Assembly (NCBI GenBank): GCA_000722615.1
Contig: JOKI01000003.1
Location: 37,316 to 101,315 of the forward strand
Source: Pseudorhizobium pelagicum
GTDB taxonomy: Bacteria > Pseudomonadota > Alphaproteobacteria > Rhizobiales > Rhizobiaceae
DNA length: 64,000 bases
Direction of reading: 5' to 3'
Shown: in pieces, positions 26,630-35,714 of the stretch
Layout of the letters: each line of letters starts with the position of its first letter
Position numbering within the stretch: position 1 is the stretch's first letter
The notes under the pieces: model-generated
Seen by the model: the letters and a program-made list of their open reading frames with translations, nothing else
The model's database searches: none
What the model was told of the DNA's origin: nothing
Made by a program: the position numbers and the translations under genes

Positions 26630-27487
26630 ATGCTGACCATCCTGTTCGACGGCATCGCCTATGGCATGCTTCTGTTCATCCTGGCGTGCGGACTGACGAT
26701 CACGCTCGGCTTGATGAATTTCATCAATCTTGCGCACGGCGCCTTCGCCATGACGGGCGGTTACGTCACCGTCGTGATGATGAACCGCTACGGCATTGCC
26801 TTCTACTGGTGTCTGCCGGCCGCCTTCCTGGTCAGCGCGGCGCTCGGCGCGATCCTTGAGCGGACCCTTTACCGACAGCTGTACCAGGCGAGCCATCTCG
26901 ACCAGGTTCTGTTTTCGGTTGGCCTCGTGTTCATGTCGGTGGCTGCCGCCGACTACATCATGGGCGGCCAGCAGCAGTTGATCCAGCTGCCGCCGGAGCT
27001 CTCCGGTCGCGCCGAGTTCTTCGGTGTCGGCATTGGCCGATATCGCTTGTTCACCATCGTCATCTGCGCGGCGCTGGCGCTGGCGCTGCAGCTCATCCTG
27101 GCGAAGACCAGGTTCGGCAGCCGCCTTCGCGCGGCGGTGGACGATCGCCGGGCGGCGATGGGGCTTGGCATCAATGTCTCTGCCGTCTTCGCGCTTACCT
27201 TCGCCTTCGGTTCGGGCCTTGCCGGCCTCGGCGGTGCCATGGGAGCGGAAATTCTGGGCCTCGACCCGAATTTCCCGCTGAAGTTCATGATCTACTTCCT
27301 GATCGTCGTGGCAGTCGGTGGTACCTCCACGGTCAGCGGGCCCTTTCTTGCAGCGCTGCTGCTGGGCATCGCCGATGTGGCAGGCAAGTATTACGTCCCG
27401 GCCATCGGTCCCTTCGTGATCTACGGACTGATGATCATCATGCTGATCCTGCGCCCAGCCGGCCTGTTTGCGCGAGGCGGGCGATGA
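26630..27487 (+). CDS. Branched-chain-type ABC permease (LivH family)
   Basis: 285 residues, about eight hydrophobic segments, beginning MLTILFDGIAYGMLLFILACGLTITLGLMNFINLAHGAFAMTGGYV, the hallmark LivH N terminus. The LivH loop GSRLRAAVDDRRAAMGLGIN, which contacts the ATPase, is present. The gene overlaps the LivM-type gene by 4 nt. Confidence 0.92.
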   Translation: MLTILFDGIAYGMLLFILACGLTITLGLMNFINLAHGAFAMTGGYVTVVMMNRYGIAFYWCLPAAFLVSAALGAILERTLYRQLYQASHLDQVLFSVGLVFMSVAAADYIMGGQQQLIQLPPELSGRAEFFGVGIGRYRLFTIVICAALALALQLILAKTRFGSRLRAAVDDRRAAMGLGINVSAVFALTFAFGSGLAGLGGAMGAEILGLDPNFPLKFMIYFLIVVAVGGTSTVSGPFLAALLLGIADVAGKYYVPAIGPFVIYGLMIIMLILRPAGLFARGGR

Positions 27488-28524
27488 GTGTGATTACACG
27501 GGAAGATGTCGCTCCGGTCGAGGACGGGCAGGACGACCAGGCCCGCGCCATGCGGCTGATGCGCAGGCGAAGCCGGATTCGCTTCTTCGAGTTCATCATC
27601 TGGCCGGCTGCCGTTGCGGCAATCTTTCTCCTGCCGTCGAAGATGCTGATCCTGACCGAGATCGCCATTCTGGCGCTGTTTGCCGTGTCGCTGGATCTCG
27701 TGCTCGGTTTTGCGGGCATCGTCTCGCTCGGCCATACCGCTTTCTTCGGGATCGGCGCCTATACGGCGGGGCTCTTTGCACGGCATTATTTTGCCGAGCC
27801 CGTCACCGGCCTTCTCGTCGCCGGCGTGGTCAGCGGCATCCTGGGGTTTGCGACGAGCTTCCTGATCCTGCGCGGCTCCGACCTGACGCGGCTGATGACG
27901 ACGCTCGGCATTGCCCTGATGCTCGGGGAGGCCGCCAACCAGATGGGCTGGCTCACCGGCGGGGCCGATGGGTTGAGCGGCTTCAGTCTCGGCCCGATCC
28001 TCGGGCTGTTCGAGTTCGATCTCTGGGGCCGCAACGGCTATATCTATTGCCTGGCCGTCCTGTTCGTCACCACCATGGTCGCACGACGCATTGCATTTTC
28101 CCCGTTCGGCCTGGCGCTGAAGGCGATCAAGAGCAATCCCACCCGGGCCGCGCTGGTGGGCGTCCCGGCGCGCCGGCGTCTGGTGATCGCCTATACGATC
28201 GCGGCGGTAATGGCGGGCTTTGCAGGGGCGCTCCTGACGCAGACGACCTCCTTCGTGTCACCGGACGTTCTGGCCTTCCACCGGTCTGCCGACGTGCTGC
28301 TGATCCTGGTGATCGGCGGCACGGGCTATCTCTACGGTGGGATCTTCGGCGCGATCGGGTTCACCTTGCTGAAGGACTGGCTGTCCGTCGTGACGCCGCA
28401 ATACTGGATGTTCTGGATCGGCCTTCTGCTGGTGATCCTGGTGCTTGTCGGACGCGGGCGGATCGCGCGCTGGATCGAATATATCCCGCAGCGCCTGACG
28501 GCTGCGATGGGAGGCAAGCCATGA
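27484..28524 (+). CDS. Branched-chain-type ABC permease (LivM family)
   Basis: 346 residues. A hydrophilic N-terminal 30 residues precede about ten membrane segments. The motifs SLDLVLGFAGIVSLGHTAFFGIGAYTAG and GGADGLSGF are typical of LivM, and FGLALKAIKSNPTRAALVGV is the coupling loop. ATGA overlaps on both sides show tight operon organisation. Confidence 0.92.
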   Translation: MSVITREDVAPVEDGQDDQARAMRLMRRRSRIRFFEFIIWPAAVAAIFLLPSKMLILTEIAILALFAVSLDLVLGFAGIVSLGHTAFFGIGAYTAGLFARHYFAEPVTGLLVAGVVSGILGFATSFLILRGSDLTRLMTTLGIALMLGEAANQMGWLTGGADGLSGFSLGPILGLFEFDLWGRNGYIYCLAVLFVTTMVARRIAFSPFGLALKAIKSNPTRAALVGVPARRRLVIAYTIAAVMAGFAGALLTQTTSFVSPDVLAFHRSADVLLILVIGGTGYLYGGIFGAIGFTLLKDWLSVVTPQYWMFWIGLLLVILVLVGRGRIARWIEYIPQRLTAAMGGKP

Positions 28525-29267
28525 CGGTCGTTCTGGAAACGCGCGGACTGCAGCGGCGCTTCGGAGCCTTCCTCGCCACCAATGATGTTTCGCTGACGGT
28601 GGAGCAGGGCGCGCGCCACGCCCTGATCGGGCCGAACGGGGCCGGCAAGACGACGCTGATCAATCTGCTGACCGGCGTGCTGCAGCCGAGCGCCGGCCAG
28701 GTGATCCTGCAGGGGGAAGACATTACCCGCATGCCTTCCCACCAGCGTGTCAAGAAAGGGCTGACGCGGACGTTCCAGATCAATCAGTTGTTCGCCGACT
28801 ACACGCCGCTCGAGACAGTCACTCTGGCGATGCTCGAACGGGATGGGCTGGGCAGCAACCTGTGGTCTCCGGTTGCAGGCCATGCGGACCTGATCGACGA
28901 GGCCGCGGCACTGCTGTCGCGGTTCGGCCTGTCGCCGGTCATGCAGGAGCGGACGGACCGGCTGCCCTATGGAAAGCAACGGTTGCTGGAAATCGCGCTG
29001 GCCTTCGCCTCCAAGCCTCGGGTGCTTCTGCTCGACGAGCCGGCAGCCGGCGTGCCGGAAGACGAACGCCACGAAGTGCTGTCGATCGTCTCCGATCTGC
29101 CGGCAGAAGTCACGGTCGTGCTCATCGAGCACGACATGGATCTGGTGTTTTCCTTCGCCAGCCGCATCTCGGTTCTGGTCGCCGGCGCGATCTACGCCGA
29201 AGGGACGGTGGCCGAGATCGCTGCCGACCGGGGCGTCAAGGCCGTCTACCTGGGAGAAAGCGCATGA
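28521..29267 (+). CDS. Branched-chain-type ABC ATPase (LivG family)
   Basis: 248 residues from the ATG at 28521. Walker A GPNGAGKTT, Q-loop FQINQLF, signature region LPYGKQRLLEIALAFASKPRVLLLDEPAAGVP and switch HDMD are visible. The ABC signature reads PYGKQ instead of LSYGQQ, as is common in LivG. It overlaps the permease upstream and the LivF-type gene downstream by 4 nt each. Confidence 0.92.
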   Translation: MTVVLETRGLQRRFGAFLATNDVSLTVEQGARHALIGPNGAGKTTLINLLTGVLQPSAGQVILQGEDITRMPSHQRVKKGLTRTFQINQLFADYTPLETVTLAMLERDGLGSNLWSPVAGHADLIDEAAALLSRFGLSPVMQERTDRLPYGKQRLLEIALAFASKPRVLLLDEPAAGVPEDERHEVLSIVSDLPAEVTVVLIEHDMDLVFSFASRISVLVAGAIYAEGTVAEIAADRGVKAVYLGESA

Positions 29268-29986
29268 CCGCGCCGCTGCTCGCCACACGCAAGCTGGTGG
29301 CCGGTTATGGCGAAGCCGCCGTGCTGGCCGGGATCGACCTGACGCTCGAGGAAGGTAGAACACTGGCGCTGCTCGGGCGCAATGGAACCGGCAAGACGAC
29401 GCTCGTCGAGACGATTGCGGGCCTTACCACCCATCACGGCGGCACGATCCACCTGATGGGCCAGGACATCACCCGGATGCGGGCCGACCGGCGGGTCGCG
29501 GCAGGGATCGGCTGGGTGCCGCAAGAGCGCAACATTTTCAAGTCCCTGACGGTCGAGGAGAACCTGACGGCGATCGCCCGTCCCGGCGTCTGGACCGTCG
29601 ACCGGGCCTATTCGATGTTTCCACGCCTCAAGGAGCGCCGGCGCAATCTGGGCAGCCAGCTTTCCGGTGGTGAACAGCAGATGCTCGCCGTCGCCCGTGC
29701 GCTGATGGTCAATCCTCGTCTGCTGCTCCTTGACGAGCCTCTGGAGGGCCTCGCGCCGATCATCGTGGACGAGCTTCTGGCGGCGTTGCGGCAGATCGTC
29801 GACGGCGAGGGCATGTCTGCGATCATCATCGAGCAGAAGGCGCGGAAGGTCCTGCCGCTGGCGCATGAGGCGATCATTCTGGATCGCGGCGCCATCGTCT
29901 ACCAGGGATCGAGCAGTGATCTGCTCGCCGATGAGAAGGCTCTCGGGCAGCATCTCGGCGTCGAAAAGGTACCGGCCAGGGTCTGA
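29264..29986 (+). CDS. Branched-chain-type ABC ATPase (LivF family)
   Basis: 240 residues. Walker A GRNGTGKTT, IGWVPQERNIFKSLTVEENL, signature LSGGEQQMLAVARALM and Walker B LLLLDEPLEGLAP match LivF. The last gene of the transporter, it is followed 120 nt later by an SDR gene with its own apparent promoter. Confidence 0.92.
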   Translation: MTAPLLATRKLVAGYGEAAVLAGIDLTLEEGRTLALLGRNGTGKTTLVETIAGLTTHHGGTIHLMGQDITRMRADRRVAAGIGWVPQERNIFKSLTVEENLTAIARPGVWTVDRAYSMFPRLKERRRNLGSQLSGGEQQMLAVARALMVNPRLLLLDEPLEGLAPIIVDELLAALRQIVDGEGMSAIIIEQKARKVLPLAHEAIILDRGAIVYQGSSSDLLADEKALGQHLGVEKVPARV

Positions 29987-30034
29987 GACCAAGGTCGTTT
30001 GCACCGCGGATCCGTTCCGCAGTCCGTCTCCGGC

Positions 30035-30048
30035 TTGACTTTGATCAA
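30035..30048. promoter_or_regulatory. FNR/FixK-type box
   Basis: TTGAC-TTTG-ATCAA fits TTGAY-N4-RTCAA. If its centre (30041.5) is at -41.5, the start of transcription falls at 30083, 24 nt before the SDR start codon, and TAGGGT at 30071-30076 takes the -10 position. This is the class II layout of FNR/FixK-activated promoters. Confidence 0.55.
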
Positions 30049-30106
30049 AGACCAGCCCGCCGCCTCACCCTAGGGTCGTCTCAATTCAACGGAAAGGGCG
30101 ACGAAG

Positions 30107-30859
30107 ATGGAGCGGCAGTTTGCAGGCAAGGTCGCGATCGTGACAGGTGCCGGATCCGGCATCGGCGAGGCGGTCGCCAAGGAACTGGCTGCCTGCGGGG
30201 CTCGCGTGCTCGTGGCAGATCTCTACCAGGATGCCATTGACCGGGTGGTTGGCGAAATCTGTGCGAACGATGGCAAGGCGCTCGGCTTCCAGGCCGACGT
30301 ATCCGATCCAGTTGCCGTCGAAGCCATGGTTGCCTACGCGGAAGAGACCTTTGGCGGCCTCCATCTCGCCGTCAACAATGCCGGTGTCGGCGGCCCGCTC
30401 GAGCCTGCCGCAGACTATCCGCTGGACGGCTGGCGGCAGGTGATCGACATCAACCTCAGCGGCGTCTTCTACTGCACGAAGTTCGAGATCCAGGCGATGC
30501 TGCGCGCCGGTGGCGGTGCCATCGTCAACATGGCCTCCATCCTCGGCAGCGTCGGTACGGCAGGCGCGATTGCCTATGTGGCTGCCAAGCATGGCGTCCT
30601 CGGGCTGACCAAGGTTGCTGCCATGGAATATGCAGCGCAGGGGGTGCGGGTCAATGCCGTCGGCCCCGGCTACATCGACACGCCGCTTCTCGCCAATCTC
30701 GATCCGGAGGTATACGAGAAGCTGAAGTCCCTTCATCCGATCGGACGCATAGGCACCTCGGAAGAGGTCGCTGCACTGACCTGTTTCCTGCTGTCAGACC
30801 GTGCCTCCTTCATCACCGGCAGCTATCACTTGGTTGATGGCGGCTACGTCGCACAATAA
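30107..30859 (+). CDS. Short-chain dehydrogenase/reductase, NAD(P)-dependent
   Basis: 250 residues, classical SDR. The cofactor motif TGAGSGIG (14-21), NNAG, catalytic Ser in SILGS and YVAAK (Tyr-x3-Lys) are all present, and the C terminus ends in VDGGYVAQ. The aspartate in VADLYQ after strand 2 favours NAD over NADP. The substrate is unknown; 3-hydroxyacyl or secondary alcohol oxidation would fit the CoA-transferase encoded next. An FNR/FixK-like box upstream suggests induction at low oxygen. Confidence 0.88.
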   Translation: MERQFAGKVAIVTGAGSGIGEAVAKELAACGARVLVADLYQDAIDRVVGEICANDGKALGFQADVSDPVAVEAMVAYAEETFGGLHLAVNNAGVGGPLEPAADYPLDGWRQVIDINLSGVFYCTKFEIQAMLRAGGGAIVNMASILGSVGTAGAIAYVAAKHGVLGLTKVAAMEYAAQGVRVNAVGPGYIDTPLLANLDPEVYEKLKSLHPIGRIGTSEEVAALTCFLLSDRASFITGSYHLVDGGYVAQ

Positions 30860-30934
30860 ATCAAGCGGCATGACGGGCGAACATCGTGGGACGGTGCCGC
30901 TCCTTCCGCTCGCATACCAGATAGAGACCAGTAC

Positions 30935-32437
30935 ATGATCGCCGACCGTATCCGCCGCCCCGCGCTTCTCGACAAGATAACAACGGCGGAGGCTGCCACC
31001 GCCCTGATCAAGGACGGCATGATCATCGGCATGAGCGGCTTTACCCGGGCCGGCGACGCCAAGGCCGTGCCGATCGCCATGGCTGAGCGCGCCAAGACGG
31101 ATCCGTTCAAGATCACCCTGATCACTGGCGCGTCGCTTGGACATGACGTCGACCGGATGCTGACCGAGGCGCATATCCTCGCGAGACGGATGCCTTTCCA
31201 GGCGGACCGGACATTGCGGGCGGCGATCAACCGCGGCGAGGTGATGTTCATCGACCAGCATCTGTCGGAGACGGTGGAGCACCTGCGCTCGAACCAACTC
31301 GGGCCGATCGACTATGCGATCATCGAAGCCGCGGCGATCACCGAGGACGGCGGGATCGTTCCCTCGACCTCCGTCGGCAACTCCGCAAGCTTTGCAGTGC
31401 TGGCCAAGAAGATCATCATCGAGATCAACCTCAGCCAGCCTGCCGAGCTGGAGGGGCTTCACGACATCTACTTTCCGGGGCGCCGTCCCTCGCGCGTGCC
31501 GATCCCGGTCGTCGCCTGCGACAGTCGCGTCGGCTTTCCCTATGTGCCGATCGACCCGGACAAGATCGTCGCGATCGTCGTCACCGACGAGAAGGACAGC
31601 GCGTCGTCTATCGAAGCACCGGATGCCGATACGGATGCGATTGCCGGCCACCTGATCCGGTTCTTCGAGGACGAAGTGGCCAAGGGCCGGCTCGACCTGA
31701 CGCTGCACCCTCTGCAGGCCGGGATCGGCTCCATCGCCAATTCCGTGCTCAGCGGGCTTGCCCACGGTCCCTTCCATCATCTGCGCATGTACAGCGAGGT
31801 GCTGCAGGACAGCACCTTCGACCTCTTCGATGCCGGCAAGCTCGTCTTCGCCTCCGGGTCCTCGATCACCCTGTCGACGGCCTGTGCGGAGCGGGTCTTT
31901 GGCGATTTCCACAAATACAAGGAGCACATCGTCCTCCGGCCCCAGGAAATCAGCAATCATCCGGAGGTCATCCGCCGCCTGGGCGTCATCGGCATCAACA
32001 CGGCGCTGGAATTCGACATCTACGGGAACGTCAATTCGACCCACGTCGGTGGCACCCACATGATGAACGGCATCGGCGGTTCGGGCGATTTTGCACGCAA
32101 TGCCTATCTGTCGATCTTCGTCACCAAGTCTCTGGCCAAGGAGGGACGGATTTCCTCCGTCGTCCCGATGGTGCCGCATGTCGATCACACCGAGCACGAC
32201 GTGGACATCCTGGTGACCGAGCAGGGCCTGGCGGACCTTCGCGAGCTGGCGCCGCGGGAACGCGCCCTGCAGATCATCGAGCACTGCGCTCATCCTGATT
32301 TCAAGGAAGCGCTCTCCGACTATTTCCGGCGCGCCTGCGCTCGAGGCGGCCATACCCCGCATCTTCTGGAAGAGGCACTGTCCTGGCATGAGAAGGCTCG
32401 GACGGCGGGTACGATGGTGCCGTTGACGCGAATGTAG
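30935..32437 (+). CDS. Acetyl-CoA hydrolase/transferase family protein (succinyl-CoA:acetate CoA-transferase type)
   Basis: 500 residues, the length of class I CoA-transferases such as AarC/ScpC/Cat1. Diagnostic stretches are the LQAGIGSIANSVLSGL glycine loop, MYSEVLQD carrying the likely acyl-enzyme Glu288, and HVGGTHMMNGIGGSGDFARNA near the C terminus. The enzyme moves CoA between succinyl-CoA and acetate or a related acid. It follows the SDR gene by 75 nt on the same strand and probably shares its promoter. The exact acid pair cannot be fixed from sequence. Confidence 0.9.
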   Translation: MIADRIRRPALLDKITTAEAATALIKDGMIIGMSGFTRAGDAKAVPIAMAERAKTDPFKITLITGASLGHDVDRMLTEAHILARRMPFQADRTLRAAINRGEVMFIDQHLSETVEHLRSNQLGPIDYAIIEAAAITEDGGIVPSTSVGNSASFAVLAKKIIIEINLSQPAELEGLHDIYFPGRRPSRVPIPVVACDSRVGFPYVPIDPDKIVAIVVTDEKDSASSIEAPDADTDAIAGHLIRFFEDEVAKGRLDLTLHPLQAGIGSIANSVLSGLAHGPFHHLRMYSEVLQDSTFDLFDAGKLVFASGSSITLSTACAERVFGDFHKYKEHIVLRPQEISNHPEVIRRLGVIGINTALEFDIYGNVNSTHVGGTHMMNGIGGSGDFARNAYLSIFVTKSLAKEGRISSVVPMVPHVDHTEHDVDILVTEQGLADLRELAPRERALQIIEHCAHPDFKEALSDYFRRACARGGHTPHLLEEALSWHEKARTAGTMVPLTRM

Positions 32438-32554
32438 AGGCGCTGCAAAACAGATATCTGCATCTGGCAATCCCGTCCTGCCGCCCTAGCTAATGCCGGT
32501 CATGACGCCTTTCGCAAGATACAGATTCTGTTTTGGGCCGGGTGGACGTCGTCG

Positions 32555-35500
32555 ATGCCGCCTGCTTGGAACCTTTCTATGACCGCATCCGCGTCCGCGA
32601 CCGCATTTCTCAACCATAACGGCGAACTTGCCCGGCTCATTGCCGCCTTCGACTGGAGCCGCACGTCGCTGGGGGATATGAGCCAGTGGCCCCAGGGTAC
32701 GAAGGCCGTGGTGTCGCTCATCCTGCAGTCTCCGGTTCCGATCGTCACCCTTTGGCACGAGGATGGCGTGATGATCTACAACGATGCCTATTCCGTGTTC
32801 GCGGGAGGCCGGCATCCGCAACTTCTCGGCTCCAAGGTGCGTGAGGGCTGGTCCGAGATTTCCGAATTCAACGACAACGTCATGAAGGTCGGGCTGACCG
32901 GACAGACCCTTGCCTATACCGACCAGGAGCTGACGCTGCACCGGCGCGGGGTCCCCGAGCAGGTCTGGATGAACCTCGACTATTCGCCGATCATGGATGA
33001 TGCCGGTCGTCCCGTCGGGGTCATGGCCATCGTCGTCGAGACCACGGGCAAGGTGCGGGCGGAACGGCATTTGCGCGGAGAACGCGAGCGGCTGCGCAAG
33101 ATGTTTGAGCAGGCGCCAGGCTTCATGGCGACGCTGGTCGGGTCCGACCATGTGTTCGAAGAGGCAAACTCCGCCTATCTTTCGCTGGTCGGCAATCGCC
33201 CGATCGTCGGCAAACCTGTCCGGGAAGCGCTGCCGGAGATTGTCGGCCAAGGCTTTATCGCGATGCTCGACGAGGCGCGGGAGACCGGACAACGTCATAT
33301 CGGCCGCAGCGTCCCCGTGACACTCGCCCGCACGCCCGGATCGCCTCCGGAAGAACGGTTCATCGACTTCGTGTTCCAACCTATCCTGGACGAAGCGGGC
33401 CGCCCGGACGGCATTTTCGTCCAGGGCAATGATGTGACCGAGCAGCGCCGAGCGGAGCTGGCACTGCTGCGCGAGAAGCGGCACCTTGAAGTCCTGAACA
33501 GGCTGGGGGCGGAGCTTGCCGCTGAGCTTGACCTGGAGAAGGTCGTGCAACTGACCACCGATGCAGCGGTCGAGCTCACGGGAGCTGCCTTCGGGGCCTT
33601 CTTCTACAATGGGTTCGATGAAAAGGGCGAGAGCTATCGGCTCTATGCCCTCTCGGGTGCTGACCGATCGGCATTTGAGAATTTGCCGATGCCGCGCAAC
33701 ACGGAGGTTTTCGCGCCGACCTTCAAGGGGCAAGGCGTCGTGCGTTCGGGCGATATTCTTGCCGATCCGAGATACGGCCACTCTGCTCCGCATTTCGGAA
33801 CGCCCCAAGACCACCTTCCCGTTCGCAGCTATCTCGCCATTCCCGTCGTTTCCAGATCGGGCGAAGCCATCGGGGGATTGCTGTTCGGCCATCCGGAGCC
33901 GCACCGTTTCGAGGAGGAGCATGAACGGCTGCTCGTCGGCGCTGCCGGTCAGGTCGCGATTGCGCTCGACAACGCGCGGCTTTTTCAGGCGGCACAGAAC
34001 GAACTGGCCGAGCGCCGGCGCGCAGAGGAGGCCTTGCAGGAGCTCAATGCGCGCCTTGAGCAGAAGGTCGCGGAAGAGATTTCCGAGCGCATGAAGGCAG
34101 AGGAAGCGCTGCGGCAAAGCCAGAAGATGGAGGCCCTGGGGCAGTTGACCGGAGGCGTCGCCCATGACTTCAACAACCTGCTACAGGTGATTTCCGGCAA
34201 TCTGCAGCTTCTGTCGCGCGATGTGGCCGGCGACGAGAGGGCCGAACGACGCGTCGAGAACGCGCTGTCCGGCGTCCAGAGGGGGAGCAAGCTGGCCAGT
34301 CAGCTGCTGGCCTTCGGCCGTCGCCAGCCGCTGGAACCGAAGGTGGTCAATGTCGGCCAGTTGCTGCGCGGCCTCGACGACCTGCTGCGACGGACGCTCG
34401 ACGAGGACATCGACATCGAAATCATCACGGACGGCGATCTCTGGAATACCTTCCTCGATCCGGCGCAGATCGAGAACGCCCTGCTGAACCTCGCCATCAA
34501 TGCGCGCGACGCGATGGACGATGGCGGCAAGCTGACCATCACGGCAAGCAATGCCATTCTGGATCAGGCCTATACGAGGCAGGAAACGGATGTCGCTCCC
34601 GGAGGATATGCCCTGCTGACGGTTGCCGATACCGGAACCGGAATGAGCCAGGACGTGCTTGCGCAGGTCTTCGAACCATTCTTCTCGACGAAGCCGGTGG
34701 GAAAAGGGACCGGCCTCGGGCTGTCCATGGTCTACGGCTTCGTCAAGCAATCCGGCGGGCACATCAAGATCGACAGCGAAGTCGGTCGCGGAACGACGGT
34801 CAAGCTGTACTTCCCACGCATTCGTCGTCGAGAGGATGCCATCGCGGCTCCCGATGACGGGGCCATCGTCGGGGGAACGGAGACCATCCTCGTCGCGGAG
34901 GATGACGAGCAGGTCAGAGCCACGGTCGTGGAGATGCTCAGCGACCTCGGTTATCGCGTCCTGAAGGCGAAGGATGCGGCAGCCGCACTCCAGGTCGTCG
35001 AGAGCGGCGTGGCGCTCGACCTCGTCTTCACCGATGTCGTGATGCCAGGACCGGTCAAGAGTACGGAACTGGCCCTCAGGGTGCATGAGCTTTGTCCGGA
35101 TGCCGCCGTCCTGTTTACCTCCGGATACACGCAGGACTCGATCGTGCACGATGGTCGCCTCGACGCCGACGTCGATCTCCTGTCTAAGCCCTACTCACGG
35201 GAAGCGCTGGCACGCAAGGTGCGTCAGGTGCTGAACAATCAACAATACCGCAATCGTACCCGCGCCACAGCCGAGAATAGCGATGCGGCTGCCACGAAGA
35301 TGGATCGTAATGCCATGCCAGTCTACCGCGTTCTGCTTGTCGAAGACGACTTCCTGATCCGCATGAGTACCGCCGACATGCTGGCTGATCTCGGCCATCA
35401 GGTCGAAGAGGCGGCCAACGCCGAGGAAGCGCTGACGTTGCTGGAGACCGGCAGCTTCGACATCCTGATGACCGACTATGGGCTTCCTGGCATCAGCGGC

Positions 35501-35677
35501 GGTGAATTCGCCCGCAAGGCCCGGAGCCTGGCGCCGGAGATTGGCGTTATCTTTGCCACGGGAAGAGACCGTATCCCAGACGACGGGGCGGTTGAGGGCG
35601 CCATGCTGTTGAAGAAGCCGTTCGTCACCGAGGAGATTGCCCGCGCATTTTCCGAGATGCGCAGCGCAGAGGTCTGA
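32555..35677 (+). CDS. Hybrid sensor histidine kinase: PAS-PAS-GAF-HisKA-HATPase-REC-REC
   Basis: 1040 residues. Two PAS-like sensor regions (about 50-160 and 170-300) precede a GAF domain (about 315-480) and a short coiled coil. The phosphoacceptor is His537 in GGVAHDFNNLLQVISGN, with N-box LLNLAINARDAM and G-boxes VADTGTGM and GKGTGLGLSMVYGF. Two receiver domains follow, with likely phosphoacceptors Asp827 (FTDVVMPG) and Asp974 (MTDYGLPG). No membrane segment is seen, so it is a cytosolic sensor, possibly light- or redox-responsive. ATG 32579 is an alternative start. No partner regulator is adjacent. Confidence 0.9.
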   Translation: MPPAWNLSMTASASATAFLNHNGELARLIAAFDWSRTSLGDMSQWPQGTKAVVSLILQSPVPIVTLWHEDGVMIYNDAYSVFAGGRHPQLLGSKVREGWSEISEFNDNVMKVGLTGQTLAYTDQELTLHRRGVPEQVWMNLDYSPIMDDAGRPVGVMAIVVETTGKVRAERHLRGERERLRKMFEQAPGFMATLVGSDHVFEEANSAYLSLVGNRPIVGKPVREALPEIVGQGFIAMLDEARETGQRHIGRSVPVTLARTPGSPPEERFIDFVFQPILDEAGRPDGIFVQGNDVTEQRRAELALLREKRHLEVLNRLGAELAAELDLEKVVQLTTDAAVELTGAAFGAFFYNGFDEKGESYRLYALSGADRSAFENLPMPRNTEVFAPTFKGQGVVRSGDILADPRYGHSAPHFGTPQDHLPVRSYLAIPVVSRSGEAIGGLLFGHPEPHRFEEEHERLLVGAAGQVAIALDNARLFQAAQNELAERRRAEEALQELNARLEQKVAEEISERMKAEEALRQSQKMEALGQLTGGVAHDFNNLLQVISGNLQLLSRDVAGDERAERRVENALSGVQRGSKLASQLLAFGRRQPLEPKVVNVGQLLRGLDDLLRRTLDEDIDIEIITDGDLWNTFLDPAQIENALLNLAINARDAMDDGGKLTITASNAILDQAYTRQETDVAPGGYALLTVADTGTGMSQDVLAQVFEPFFSTKPVGKGTGLGLSMVYGFVKQSGGHIKIDSEVGRGTTVKLYFPRIRRREDAIAAPDDGAIVGGTETILVAEDDEQVRATVVEMLSDLGYRVLKAKDAAAALQVVESGVALDLVFTDVVMPGPVKSTELALRVHELCPDAAVLFTSGYTQDSIVHDGRLDADVDLLSKPYSREALARKVRQVLNNQQYRNRTRATAENSDAAATKMDRNAMPVYRVLLVEDDFLIRMSTADMLADLGHQVEEAANAEEALTLLETGSFDILMTDYGLPGISGGEFARKARSLAPEIGVIFATGRDRIPDDGAVEGAMLLKKPFVTEEIARAFSEMRSAEV

Positions 35678-35714
35678 TCGTTGTGGCGCCGAGCGACCGG
35701 GCTGTGGTTGTCTC

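Noticed and set aside
32486..34165. Minus-strand frame of about 559 codons over the hybrid kinase
   Set aside because: Shadow; it runs through the PAS/GAF coding region and lacks its own domain.
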